From Mauremys mutica (Eukaryota > Chordata > Testudines > Geoemydidae): 64,000 nucleotides of DNA. The position numbers were made by a program, and so were the translations under genes. Under the pieces are notes generated by a model that saw nothing but the letters and a program-made list of their open reading frames with translations, did not search any database and was not told the DNA's origin. The stretch lies in the NCBI RefSeq assembly GCF_020497125.1, contig NC_059080.1, positions 72,584,618-72,648,617 of the forward strand, read 5' to 3'. This document shows, in pieces, positions 35,775 to 46,749 of the stretch. Position 1 is the stretch's first letter. Every line of letters starts with the position of its first letter.

Positions 35775-37384
35775 AGGGGTGTGAAGGCTACAGCAACTGG
35801 TACCCTAATGGAGGCGCTAACTAGGTACAAGCCAGCTGTGTGGGGTGGACACACATGGATACGGGCAGCTGTGTGGGTGTGGGCATGGGGTGACACAGGT
35901 GTCTGGATGAGGTGTGGAGGCTTCTGGGGTGTGAAGGGTGAGCATGGGCAGCTCTGCGGTTGGGGTGTATGTGGGAGCTATGGGTTCTTGGGTTTGTGGG
36001 GGTATGGGTAGGGGTGGCACTGGGGTATAGGTAGAGGACATGGGGTTGTGTCGGGTATGAGTGGAGGGCTTGGGAATGTGGAGGCAGGGTGGGTATGACT
36101 GGGGTGGTACTAGGGTTCACTCTGGGTATAGGTGGAGGGCTCTGGGTGTGTTGGAGGATAGGGCAAGCATGAGTAGGAGATCAGCATTTCTGTCTGGAGG
36201 TGGTGGATTAAGTGTTCAGAGGGGCTGCTGTCTGGATGCATCTCTGGCAAAACTGTTACTGAGGCTGTGAGCTGGGTGGCTATGTGCAGAGGAAGCTGGC
36301 AGTAGGAGAGAGTGAGTGAGTTATTGAGGTAGGGGCCTGTATGCAGTTCAGACAGAGGGACTTGGTGATGAGGAGCATGACTGACACATGCAGAGTCAAT
36401 TGGCACTGTGAATGTTGTTCTTGGGAGGAATGGATTTCTGTTTGAGGGCAGAGAATTAGTTATTGGGAGCAGAAATGACACATGCAGAGGAAATTGACAT
36501 GTAGTTGAGGGTGCTGTTGAGCAGTTGGAGTTGAGATGCTACAATGAGTGCACGTTTCAGTGAAGCATTTTTTTTTTAATGCCAACAAACAAAAGCTCCG
36601 CTCCACAAAACCCTAGGCATAAGAGTCTATTTGTCAAGCAAACCTTGCGAAATTATTGATGTAGCAGGAAGTTGGTACAAGGCTACTCTGGAAACAGTAA
36701 CTTGTGTTAATGTGGTGTGGGAGGGGGGGAAAGAGAGAAAAAGATAGTCAGATATTTTTGTTGGTGGATGAGGAAGGGCTGTCATAGCTAAAAATGCATA
36801 AATTCAGTAACCTGGAAAACCAAATGATGAATATCCTAAAACATTGGGGAGGGAGGGGGGATGAAGAGGGAGATAGACAATGAGTGATGCGACTGACAAG
36901 GACTTCAAAGCAGCTAAGAGAAACAGGATGTGTGGTGGCTTCCTGAGAGGTTATCAAAATGCATTCATACAACTCAAATGTAACCCATTTATTTCCTTTC
37001 TCACGCATTTAATCAATCTTTTTCATACAGTAATTCATGAGAATGAAATGCAGTATAATTAAATTTGGCATGGAGTAGAATTAAGGATCTATTATAAATA
37101 TGTTTGGATTTATCAGTGTTAACGCAAATGGTAAAATACAAACAACAAAAATTTAGAGAAGAATTCTACAATAACATCCAATCCTGCAAAATTATTTAAT
37201 ATTTTTTCCCAGGGAAAATGTTATACTGTATTAAAATTAACTTCTCTGTACAAAACGTATTTGTATATATTTAAAAGATGCATGTAGAGGGCTAGAACTG
37301 TTATTACACAGAGGATTCTTGATTTATTTTATCTGTTTAGGAGTTTTATATATTCACAAGAAGTAATTCTTCTGCTCTACTTCA
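35775..37384. other. RASA2 intron 1, proximal part
   Basis: 35830-36200 is made of irregular GTGGGTATGGGT / TGGGGT-like minisatellite units, G-rich on the plus strand. The rest is AT-rich with no repeat I can name. No second exon. Confidence 0.4.
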
Positions 37385-37913
37385 CACTGATTAGGCCTCA
37401 ACTGGAGTATTCGTGCCCAGAACTGGACACACCTTTCAGGAAAGATGTGGACAAATTGTGGAATCCAGAGAAGAGCAACAAAAATGATTAAAGGTCTAGA
37501 AAACATGGCCTATGAGGGAAGATTGAAAAAATTGGGTTTGTTTAGTCTGGAAAAAAGAAGACTGAGAGGGGACATAAGTTTTCAAGTACATAAAAGGTTG
37601 TTACAAGGAGGCAGGAGGAAAAATTGTTCTTCTTAACCTCTGAGGATAGGACAGGAAGCAATGGGCTTAAATTGCAACAAGGGAGATTTAGGTTGGACAT
37701 TAGGAAAAACTTCCTAACTGTCAGAGTGGTTAAGCACTGGAATAAATTGCCTAGGGAGGTTGTGGAATCTCTATCACTGGTGATTTTAAAAGCAGGTTAG
37801 ACAAACACCTGTCAGGGATGGTTTAGATAATATTTAGTCCTGCCATGAGTGCAGGGAACTGGATTAGATGACCTCTTGAGGTCCCTTCCAGTCCTAAGAT
37901 TCTATGATATGAA
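37385..37913 (+). mobile_element. CR1 LINE 3' end
   Basis: A 5'-truncated CR1. It encodes the reverse-transcriptase tail ([31 protein letters not shown]) at 37445-37636 and ends with CCTAAGATTCTATGATAT. The 3' tail repeat marks the end precisely; the 5' end is where similarity stops. Confidence 0.9.
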
Positions 37914-38870
37914 ATATGCATCTCCCTGGTTTGTAGGCACCAAATGGGGTAGACCCTTCTCTTAGCTTTTGATTTCTGTATTTCATTCTGAAAATTAGTT
38001 GTAATGCATAAACTGTGATATCTTGGCAGTTTAACTGATTTATTTCAGTAAATATTTGAGAGATCATTTATTGTCAAATATTAAAGTCAGAAAAGATGTA
38101 ATTTAAAAAAAAAAGATATAATAATGATTGAATTTCCTATTAAATTGAGTAAAGAACATACTTTTTAAAAGAACCCAAGTGCATTCCCAAACTTGATATT
38201 AATGTCTGAATTTGACTTTTGTCAATGGAAGACCAGGTCATGAGGATAGGACAAGTGTCCTGTGTGATTGGGGTGGGGGAGAAAAGGGAGGAGATAGTAT
38301 TACTGAAAGGCTGTTGCCTAGTTTTGCATGCTCAAGAGGCAAAATCTTAAGGTTTGGTTAGGTTTTAGTATTTTTCTTGAGATTTCAGGTGTACATAAAT
38401 TGATTCAGAAGTAAAGCAAAAACAGCTTTTCTTGTGATACTTTGGTACACTAGTCCTGGCAAGGATGCAAAATGGAAAAGCAGTTAAGTGTTTAATTCTC
38501 TTGAACCTCACAGGATCACTTTTGAGTCTTTGTGGAATGGAAAGCAGAAGAGTGGCTTCTATTTTATTGTAACCAATATATTATTGCTGATGATTACCCC
38601 CCAGATTTTACTTGCAACTAATAACACCATAGTTAGAAGGGCTTTATGCCATGGAAGACTTGTGGATATTTCTTCCTTAACACTCTAAATCCAATTATCT
38701 CTCACATGTATTCGATGATTAGAAAGTAATAAGTTAAATTCCTTCAAATTGGTGTTGAAAAGAGTTTGTTTCCTCTCAGATCATATGTTCTTAATTCACC
38801 CCACAGTGGTGATGTAACTGAATTTAATGGCAGTCATTTACATGGCAGATAAACTCAGTATTATGACTTC
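37914..38870. other. RASA2 intron 1 sequence, nothing recognised
   Basis: AT-rich DNA between the CR1 tail and the LTR element. Only short chance frames. Confidence 0.4.
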
Positions 38871-39318
38871 TGCAGGATTCACACAATACAGGGAATACAG
38901 TTTGGGATTATGGGTCAACAGGTGTAGCCCTTTGTGAGAAGAGCTGTTGTTTGCAGGTGAACCTGATGGAAAGAGGTGTGAACATTGCAGCGTGGAAGGA
39001 GCATTGTAAGCTAGAAAGAGGTGAAGGCAGGGTAACTGGGATGAAGCTGGACTTTGCAACCAGGGAGAGGAAGAGTTGGGATGATAGTTTGTTGTTGGAA
39101 AAACTTTTTATTGTGATGGTAACTTACAGTTTGTTTTCCTAAGTGAGTACTGGATGTTTATCATATTATTACTCATTTGAATACATTATGTTATTGTTCC
39201 TTCCACATTTCTGGGTTTTTCCTTTATAAAGTTTGAAATGTAAGGTTATTTATTTTGTTGGCTTGCATCTGCCTCTCTTCACAGTTGGCATAGCCTAGCT
39301 GAGGCCTGGGTCACTGCA
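38871..39318 (+). repeat. 5' LTR of the gypsy-type element
   Basis: Aligns with 45679-46065 over most of its length: shared blocks include GGGAATACAGTTTGGG, GAGAGGTGAAGG, CTGGATTTTGCA-like, TTTTTATTGTG and TGCCTCTCTTCACAGT, ending in GGCCTGGGTCACTGCA in both. It carries an extra stretch around 39150-39210 absent from the right copy. TTTATAAAG near 39225 may be a promoter or end signal. Exact 5' boundary uncertain. Confidence 0.75.
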
Positions 39319-39495
39319 GTTGGCATCATGAACAGGATAGGAAGAGTTCAAAGCAGGAGATAACCATCTTAGAACAACAGGAGTCACGGTAATGCATGGG
39401 AAAGGTTGACAGGAGAGCAACTCATACAGACATCCCTAACCAGGCCACATTTCTTTGGCGCACCCTGATTGCCTAGATTTTTCTAGAGAAGACTA

Positions 39496-40175
39496 TTGGG
39501 GAATTTAAGTCTGCTTCAGCTGATGTTCAGATTGCCAGAAAGACAGAAAATAAAGATTTTGCTGGGGCAATTAGAGGATGCAGCTAAAAGGGAAGTGCAG
39601 ACATGGCTGGAAAATGTAAAAGGGACTGTAGAACAGGTATTTGGAAGGCTAGGCTGTATGTTTGACATTCATACCTTGTCAGAGCTGAAGAAGAGGTTAT
39701 TCTGCATAATCCAGAGTCCAGCAGAAAGTGTAAGTGAATACATGCTGGAATTACAAGAGGCTTTGCAAGCAATAGAAAAGTTAGAACTACATGAAGTCCA
39801 AGATGCTGATAAAATGCTGAAGAGCAAATTTGTTGAGGACTATATAATGATACTTGATGGAGGGAACTATAACTAAGACAGAATCAAGAAATTTCTTTCT
39901 AGACTTTAAGGATGCTATAAATTTTGTAGGATGTAGAGAACCCACACAGGACAGATGAAGTGTGTCCACAGCATAGATACAAATGTGTCATTGACTTGTG
40001 GCCTGGAGATGGTGGATACTGTGTGATGCAGGTTAGCCAGAAATCAGAGGATGGTAATTCTGGAATTGAAGATGCTTTTTCAGAGAGAATTTTTAAAAGG
40101 GATATAGAGGATTTGAAGAAAGCACTCCTTCATGTAAGGAGAGAAATTCAGCATATGAGTCTGGATTTGAAATAG
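39496..40175 (+). pseudogene. gag remnant of the gypsy-type element
   Basis: 39496-39876 (126 codons) has the Ty3/gypsy and PNMA-like capsid pattern: ILLGQLEDAAKREVQTWLEN, LGCMFDIHTLSELKKRLFC, PAESVSEYMLELQEALQAIE. A second short frame, 39960-40175, may be downstream gag. It is cut at 40194 by a hAT MITE. No start of the full gag frame is identifiable. Domestication is unlikely, given the decay around it. Confidence 0.7.
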
Positions 40176-40194
40176 GAGTTCCTAGCACCTAGAC

Positions 40195-41084
40195 CAGAGG
40201 TTGGCAACCTACGGCACGCGTGCCAAACACGGCACGCAAGCCGATTTTGAGTGGCACGCTGCTGCTTTCCGCAGTCCCAGCCCCACTCAGCCCCCACCAC
40301 TCTCCCCTGCAGGGGCAGGAGGCGGAAGCTTGGTCCTATGGCAGGCAAGTTTCCCCGTCTCCCCTGCTTCTTCCCCCAGCGTGGTGCTTTCCTGCCCCTC
40401 CTCCTCTCCTTCCCTCTGCTGATTAGGAGTGGCAGTGTGCTCGCTGCTCTGTAGAGGAGGCAGAGAAGAGGTAGGGACGGGGGCCTTGGGGAAGGGGGTG
40501 GAACAGGGCATATCTCTTCCAGCCCCCTTCCATGAGCCACTCAGGGCAGGAGGCTAGGAGCACCCCCACGAGCCAAGCACCCCAGCCCTCTGGCCTGAAC
40601 CCCCCCACACACCCAGCCTTCTGCCCTGCACCTCCCACACCCCCCAGTTCTCTGCCCTCACCCCTGAACCCCCCCACACCCAGCCTTCTGCCCTGCACCC
40701 CCCAGCCCTCTGCCCTGACATCTGACCCCCCCCCCCCCCCCCCCCGGTCTGGGGTCCTGTCTGCCAGCCCCTTGCCAGCCGGCATCCCAGATGCAGGCCC
40801 TGCTCAGCCCGCTTCCAGCCTAGGTGAACAGAACCCCAGGCTGGCAGTGGGCTGAGCAGGCTGGTAGTGTAAGATGAGCATTTTAATTTAATTTTAATTT
40901 AAGCTTCTTAAACATTTTGAGAACCTTGTTTACTTTACATACAACAATAGTTTAGTTATATAATATGGACTTACAGAGCGAGACCTTCTAAAAAATGTTA
41001 GTGTATTACTGGCATGCAAAACTTTAAATTAAAGTGAATAAATGAAGACTCGGCACACCACTTCTGAAAGGTTGCTGACCCCTG
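40195..41084. mobile_element. hAT MITE with perfect 8-bp target duplication, inside the gypsy-type element
   Basis: Ends CAGAGGTTGGCAACC and AAAGGTTGCTGACCCCTG; ACCTAGAC at 40187-40194 and at 41085-41092 is an exact duplication. The middle (40560-40800) is a pyrimidine-rich array of CCCTGCACCCCCCAGCC-like units ending in a run of 20 C at 40726-40745. The open frames across it on both strands are artefacts of composition. Confidence 0.92.
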
Positions 41085-41339
41085 ACCTAGACAATACAGA
41101 TGCAGGACGTGAGGAGTCAGATTGGTATAGGACAACAGATAAGTTTGATCATGATGGCAACCCTATGCAGTGAGGTGAGACATAGAAAAGAGGTGCATGT
41201 CTCAAAATTCTAATGCCATTTCTTGAAACACAGTGTCTCGGTGGTGGCGGGGTCAGTTCTCGGAGACAGAGAATAGGCCTGAATGACACAAAGGGCAGGC
41301 TACTGCTATGGGGAGCTGTCCGACTGTGTTGGTTAAGAA

Positions 41340-41565
41340 TAATGGGATAGAAATATGGGCCTTGCTGGATGCTGGGTCTCAAGTTACCACCTTACACAGC
41401 TAATGTTTTAGGAAACATTGGATTCACAAATGGTTGTTGACTAGCAGGAACAGGGTGAAATTGGTAGCAGGAAATGGTTTAGCTATCCCATGTGTTGGCT
41501 ATATAGAAGCTGAAATTCAAACTGGAACTAGTAAATACCAGATCAAGTGTTTGTGTGGTTTTTTT
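41340..41565 (+). pseudogene. Retroviral-type aspartic protease remnant
   Basis: Translation from about 41341 gives GIEIWALLDAGSQVTTLHS then, past a stop, LVAGNGLAIPCVGYIEAEIQ. ALLDAGSQVT matches the (I/L)hDTGS active-site motif with Ala for Thr, and the second part matches the GxxhPxxGxhE stretch of gypsy proteases. Frame is broken by TAA. Confidence 0.65.
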
Positions 41566-42365
41566 TTTGGTAGCAATGTCAACAGCGATTGTTTACCAGT
41601 GTAATCACTGGTATGAATTGACTGCAACATTGTTATGAGGAGTGTTGCAAGTATTAAAGCATCAGGGTTAGCAGCTTCCCTCATCAAAACAAAGTCTTGA
41701 AGAATATAAGTAGACCTATACCAAGCTATCAAAATTTTGCCAGTCATTATGGGGAAAGTGAGAATAGAATATCTGCATCCCATCAAGCAGCACCCAAATA
41801 CAGAAGCCATTCTAATTTGTAAAACAAAAGCTGGTCTACAGGGTCAGATTGTATTGCTTTACAGAAGCCTTGTTTGGGTAAAGAAGGAGATGCCATAGTG
41901 GAAAAGTCTTTTCACAGTGAAAAAAATAATTGGTACCAGTTAAGAGTCTGAATTATGGAGTCAGACCTATGACACTATAGGGAAATCAGGTGGTTGGGCA
42001 TCTGAAGCACATAGATTAGGAAGATGTCTTGGAGCAATTGGTTGGAATCGTTCCCTGGGTGGAGGATTTATCCCAATGGGTATGGTATGCTGTATATGGA
42101 TGGCACACCAAAAATCCAGATGATGATGATGTGAGAGCTTTTTCATGTTTCTTAATCAATTGTACTGATCTTTCCATCTGCTCTGCAGGTGCTGAAGCCA
42201 TTCCCAAGTCTGTGTCCTTTGTCCATGTGTATAGATGTATCCCACCATCCTGGATCTCTTGTCTGCAGGTGTTTTACCTCCCCAACCTGTTCCTTGGACC
42301 CCAAGATATCTTCCCAACCTATGCACGTTAGATACCAAATGCTACCGATTCCATGAGGTGATAGA

Positions 42366-43083
42366 CATGAGGTGGTCAAACTACAGCCTGTGGGCCAGAT
42401 CTGGCCCCTCAGGGCTTTGAATCCGGCCCGTGGGATAGCCCCCCGTGGCGCTGCGAGCCCCACGGCACTCTGGCACCATTTCCATGTGGCCCCTGGGTGG
42501 GGGTGGGGGGGCAGAGGGCTCTGAGCATTGCCCTTGGCTCCAGGCACCAGCCCCCATAGCTCTCACTGGCTGGGAATGGGGAACCGCAGCCAGTGGGAGC
42601 TTCGGGGGAGGTACCTGGAGGTGCAGCAAGGGCAGAGCATGCGGAGCCCTCCGTCCCCCCACCTCCAGGGGCCACGGCGCTTCCTGGAGCGGCGCAGGGC
42701 TGGGGACAGGGCAGGCATGCAGGGAGCCTGCCCTGGCCCCGGTGTGAGCTGCTGCCATCCCAGAGCCCAAACCCCTCCTGCACCCTGCCCCCCAACACAC
42801 TGCCCTAAGTCCTCTGTCTGCACCCCGCACCCCTCCTGCAGCCCAACCCCCTGCTCTGAGCTCCCTGCTGCATCCCTGTGCACCCCAACCCCCTTCCTTG
42901 AGCCCCCTCATACACCCTGCACCCCTCCTCTGCCCCAATCCTTTTCCCATAGCCCCTTCCTGCACACTGCACCCCCTCCCACACCCTGTACTTCCTCCCG
43001 CACCCCAACCCCCTGCCCTAGCCCTGTATACAATTTTCCCCACCCAGATGTGGTCCTCGGCCCAAAAAGTTTGCCCACCCCTG
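42366..43083. mobile_element. hAT MITE of the GGTGGGCAAACTACGGCC family, inside the gypsy-type element
   Basis: The left end GGTGGTCAAACTACAGCC and right end AAGTTTGCCCACCCCTG are inverted; flanks TGATAGAC and CAATAGAC match at six of eight. Centre is C-rich with CACCCTGCACCCCTCC units. Related copies lie at 57677-58157 and 59302-60336. Confidence 0.82.
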
Positions 43084-43099
43084 CAATAGACCATTAAGA

Positions 43100-43470
43100 G
43101 TTTCTTTTGGATTAGGATGAAGGAAGACATCATCCAGTGGTGTCAGAATGGTGAAACTTGCAACCTGAAAAATCAAGTTGGCAGTTTTGATAGAGCTTGC
43201 TTTCATCCTATTGATAACAATGGTCTATTGGAATTGATAGCATTAGATCATTTAAAACTGGAATATGACAGGAATGGAGTTGTGTATGTGCTTATCATGA
43301 CTGAAATTTGTTGTGGCGGTTCCTGTGAAGGATTTGTCTGCTCGGAGTATAGCCCAGGCCTTCTGAATCTATTTTGCAAGCCTTTATGGTATGCAACAGA
43401 AATGTTGACAGTCAGGGAGCTGGGTTTGAGTCCCGGTTGTCAAAGAAACATTGTACACTTTATTAGAAAG
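43100..43470 (+). pseudogene. Integrase remnant of the gypsy-type element
   Basis: 43117 onward reads MKEDIIQWCQNGETCNLKN, the second half of an HHCC zinc finger, then GLLELIALDHLKLEYDRNGV (first catalytic Asp) and VYVLIMT. After a frameshift, QGAGFESRLSK near 43425 matches the DxGxxFES(R/H) second catalytic region with the Asp changed to Ser. The Penelope-like element begins right after, so the third acidic residue is missing. Confidence 0.75.
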
Positions 43471-43479
43471 GCAAGATGG

Positions 43480-45640
43480 GTGAGGTAATATCTTCTTTTG
43501 GGCCAACTTCTGTTGGTGATAGAGGATGTAACTACACAGCAGCAAGACACGTGTGGCTGGCCTGGGTCAGCCAACTCAGCTTCATGGAGGTTGGGATGCA
43601 GGGCTGTTTTGTTGCTGTGTAGACTTCTGGGCTCAGGCCGGAGCTGCAGCTGGCTCCCCCAGGCCTCCTCCCCCTGGCAGCGGCTGGAGCAACCCCCAGG
43701 CTTACCCTGCAGCTGCTGCTGTGGTTCTGCCCCTCCCCCACGCCATCCTACTCACAGCGCCTCCCCCCTAAGATTCAATTGGGTATTTATGGCATAAGTC
43801 ATGGACCATGATTTTGTTTCTTGCCCGTAACCTGTCAATGACTTACTAAAAATACCTGTGATTAAGTTGTAGCCTTAGTAATAACCTATAAATCCAGTGT
43901 CCCTGTTCTGTCCATGGTTTTTGGTGTTTAGCAGGGTAATGAATATAAGCTCTTGGGCTCAACTTTTGAAAGTGTTGTGCAGGATTCCTTTGAGGAAAAC
44001 TGGTAGGTCAGATATAGAGTGATTGCTTTGTGAAAAGTGTTCGCCCACAGGTGATAAGGTGTTTCTGTCTTTTTTATCATTTTCCTGTTTGAGCTTATCT
44101 AAGAGTGTAGTGATGGTTTGGTTTCCTTCACATAATTATTTCTGGATTTAGTGCACTGGATGAGGTATACCACATGTTGTGATAGGTATGTGTAGGTCTC
44201 ATGGATTTTGGAAAGGGAGGCGGGGGGCTTGATCATTGTAGCAGTGGAAATATGTTTGCAGGTTTTATATTTGTTCAGGCAGAGTCTGGTGCCCCTTTGA
44301 GTTGGTGTGTTGTGGTCTGTGGGAAGCTTGCTTTTGATGATGAACTTGGAAAGGTTAGGTTCTCTTTATTTAAAGCTGGAAGAGGGGCTTCAGGAATAGG
44401 TCCCCATCGACTATGGGTTGTAGTTGTTTGATGCCCAGTATGGGTTCTAGTGTGAGGTGGTAGGCGACATCTAGGGGTGTGTTCAAGGTTTTATTTCTGA
44501 ATTGAAGCAAGTTCTTTTGGGGTATTTGGGTGGCCTGTTCTGTGACATGATCTACTGTTGTAGTGGAGTGTCCTTGTTTGGTCAATGCAGTTTTAAGTGT
44601 GTTAAGGTGTATATCTTGGACTTCTCCTGAGAGCATATTCTGTGGTATCTGAGGCCTTGTCTACACTGACATTTTACAGCGCTGCAACTGTCTTGCTCAG
44701 GACTGTGAAAAAACACCCTCTCTGAGTGCTGCAAGTTTCAGTGCTGTAAAGTGGCCGCATAGACAGTGCACCAGCGCTGGGAGCTATTCCATTCATGGGG
44801 ATGGATTTTTTTTTTTTTTTACAGTGCTGGGAGAGCTCTCTCCCAGTGCCGTGCTGTGACTACACAGCCATGTTAAAGCTCTGCCGCTGCAGCACTTTAA
44901 TTTTGCTGGTGAAGACATACCCTGAGTATCTGGCTGGTAATTGGGGTGGTTATTGGATCTGTAAAGGTAGGTGCAGTGAGCCATGAGTTTCTTGTATATG
45001 GTTGTCTGTGGGGTTCGATTGTTGAAGCTGATTTTGGTGTCCAGGAAGTTGATGTGAGGATGGGAGAATTCCAGAGAGAGTTTAATGGATTGATGGTGCT
45101 TGTTGAAGTTGTGGTGGAATCTATGATTGAGTTTAGGCAGTCTGTCCAGAGGAGGATTAAAATACCATCTGTGTGTCTCAAGTATATAATTGGTTTTGTA
45201 GTGCATTTTGTCCAGAAATTCTTCAAGGTGGCCTATGAAGAGGTTGGTGTATTGGGTAGCTGTCCTAGTTCCCATGGTTTGGAAAAAGTGTGTGTTTGTT
45301 GAATGTCAGATTGTTGTGGGTGAGGATGAAATGGATGAGTTTGGCAGTGTGTTTAGGGTGGCTATCTGAGGGTTGTACAGTGTCTTGTAAATATCTGAGG
45401 CAGGAAGCTAGGCCATCATTACGAGGGATGTTGGTGTATAGGGAAGTAACATCCATGGTGGTGAGGACAGTGTTCTGAGGGAGGCTGTTAATATTGCAGA
45501 GTTGGTAGAGGAAGTCAGTTGTGTCCTAGAGGAAACTGGCCCTTTGTGTGGTGAGTGGTAAGATACTTTATGGCAGTCATAAAATGAAAACCACATATCT
45601 GCAGACAGATGTGTGAAAAAATTAATCTGATTATAATTGG
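43480..45640 (-). mobile_element. Penelope-like element, truncated, minus strand
   Basis: Reverse-strand frames carry the signature of Penelope-type reverse transcriptases: MDVTSLYTNIPRNDG at 45456, then MGTRTATQYTNLFIGHLEEF at 45275 and RWYFNPPLDRLPKL with a following HPHINFLDTKISF block. The end at 43480-43525 (GATGGGTGAGGTAATATCTT, CCAACTTCTGTTGGTGATAG) is the same terminal sequence as at 47950-47990 in the other orientation. The catalytic block is changed (the usual YIDDI reads as TDGIL-like) and stops are frequent. About 43526-43880 holds further repeat, including an inverted AACTACACAGCAGCAA / TTGCTGTGTAG pair. A MITE sits at 44651-44926. Inserted in the integrase region of the gypsy-type element. 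Confidence 0.8.
44651..44926. mobile_element. MITE with GTCTACAC-type ends inside the Penelope-like element
   Basis: Left end GGCCTTGTCTACACTGAC, right end reversed GGGTATGTCTTCACCAGC; CTGAG flanks both sides. The interior has inverted GCAGCGC / CAGTGCTGTAA stretches and a T15 run at 44807. It separates two parts of the Penelope reverse-transcriptase tail. Confidence 0.8.
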
Positions 45641-45678
45641 GGCACAGAGCATATGACTGGTGAAGTTGACCACTGGGA

Positions 45679-46065
45679 TGCTAACAGAGGGAATACAGTT
45701 TGGGTGCCCCGGGTTAGAACTGTCATTTGCAGGTGGACCTGCTAGAAAGAAGTGCTGTCATTGCAGTGTCCAAGCAAAGGAGCATCTAAGCTGGAGAGAG
45801 GTGAAGGTGGGACAGCTGGGGTGAAGCTGGATTTTGCAGCCCTGGACAGGAGGAGTTGATTCCCTTTTTATTGTGGTGGTGATTTACGGTTTATTTTCTT
45901 AAGCGAGTATTATTACTACTATGCTGTTTATATTATTAAAGGGGAGGGGGAACCAGAAATTTAGCAGGGACAATAATATACATTTTAAGGTTATCTCCAT
46001 TGTGTTGGCTCACGTCTGCCTCTCTTCACAGTAGCCATAGCCTGGCTGAGGCCTGGGTCACTGCA
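45679..46065 (+). repeat. 3' LTR of the gypsy-type element
   Basis: Homologous to 38871-39318 in the same orientation, ending GGGTCACTGCA. The two LTRs differ by many substitutions and indels, so the insertion is old. Target duplications were not found. Confidence 0.75.
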
Positions 46066-46575
46066 TTACCTCAGATGAGACTACATTTCAGTAGTGGATG
46101 TAGTTTGTTCCTGTATGGCTAGTTCAGTTCTTTGGAATGAAAGGTGTTATGTTTAAATATTAATTCATTTAAATATCTTTAATTCAAGCTGCCATGTTTA
46201 GAGGAAGCATAGTGCATTGCATGTATGAACGCTACCCACAATACTTTCTGCTGAGTGAAACTGATTTGTAATTTTATAATTCTAGTCTGTCTTACTCATT
46301 AGTCGTCATTCCTTATCTTCCTCTGCTTGATCCATTGCAAATGCATGTCACTTGATAAAAGGAGTCCATCATTCTGCTTGGCTAAGATGGCTCATTAAGT
46401 GCCGAGTTCAGACTTGTTAGTTGTTTTGCTGCAATACCTACATTTAACAGGTTAAGGAACTAGTAGATGAAAGCATGTACTGTCTCATGGATGTTGCAGT
46501 TTGGCTATAGAATCCACCATCTGTATCCTGTATCTGATTTATTTTCCCTTTGTATTCTCCTTTTAAGCAGCCTCT
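46066..46575. other. RASA2 intron 1 sequence, nothing recognised
   Basis: No gene or repeat ends recognised. Confidence 0.35.
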
Positions 46576-46749
46576 GGGTATGTCTGCACTGCAATTAAAT
46601 GCCTGCAGCTGGTCCATGGCTCGGGCTTGAGCTGTAGACCTGTAAAACTGTGGTGTAGATATTCGTGACCTGCAGGTTTATAGACCCCCAGCCCAAGTCA
46701 GCTGACATGGGCTAGCTGCAGGTGTTTAATTGCAGTGTAAACATACCCT
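46576..46749. mobile_element. 174-bp palindromic MITE
   Basis: GGGTATGTCTGCACTGCAAT at the left and the reverse TAATTGCAGTGTAAACATACCC at the right; the inverted arms run on through TTAAAnnCCTGCAGCT for over 30 bp. No target duplication was found. Non-coding. Confidence 0.85.

Larger units (their letters stand above)
38871..46065 (+). mobile_element. Degraded Ty3/gypsy-type LTR retrotransposon with several later insertions
   Basis: Two related LTRs at 38871-39318 and 45679-46065 bracket remnants of gag (39496-40175), an aspartic protease (about 41340-41560) and an integrase (43100-43470). Later insertions are a hAT MITE at 40195-41084, another at 42366-43083, and a Penelope-like element of about 2 kb (43480-45640) that itself holds a MITE. 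TTGGCATCATGAACAGGAT directly after the left LTR is where a primer-binding site should be. No open pol frame is left. No reverse transcriptase was found between protease and integrase, where about 0.75 kb of element sequence remains. Lies in RASA2 intron 1, sense orientation. Confidence 0.75.

Noticed and set aside
35133..36120. Several long frames around the RASA2 CpG island on both strands
   Set aside because: High GC reduces stops. Only the 35428-35491 segment joins the later exons in phase and matches RASA2.
39496..39876. Domesticated gag-type gene (PNMA or similar)
   Set aside because: It lies between LTRs with other decayed pol parts, is broken by a MITE, and has no intact full-length frame.
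40148..40855. Frames of 107-130 codons, Pro-rich or Gly-rich
   Set aside because: Shadow frames of the MITE at 40195-41084, including its 20-C run.
42381..43133. 250-codon minus-strand frame and a 189-codon plus-strand frame
   Set aside because: Both cover the C-rich MITE at 42366-43083; composition is repetitive Gly/Arg or Pro/Thr and no domain is present.
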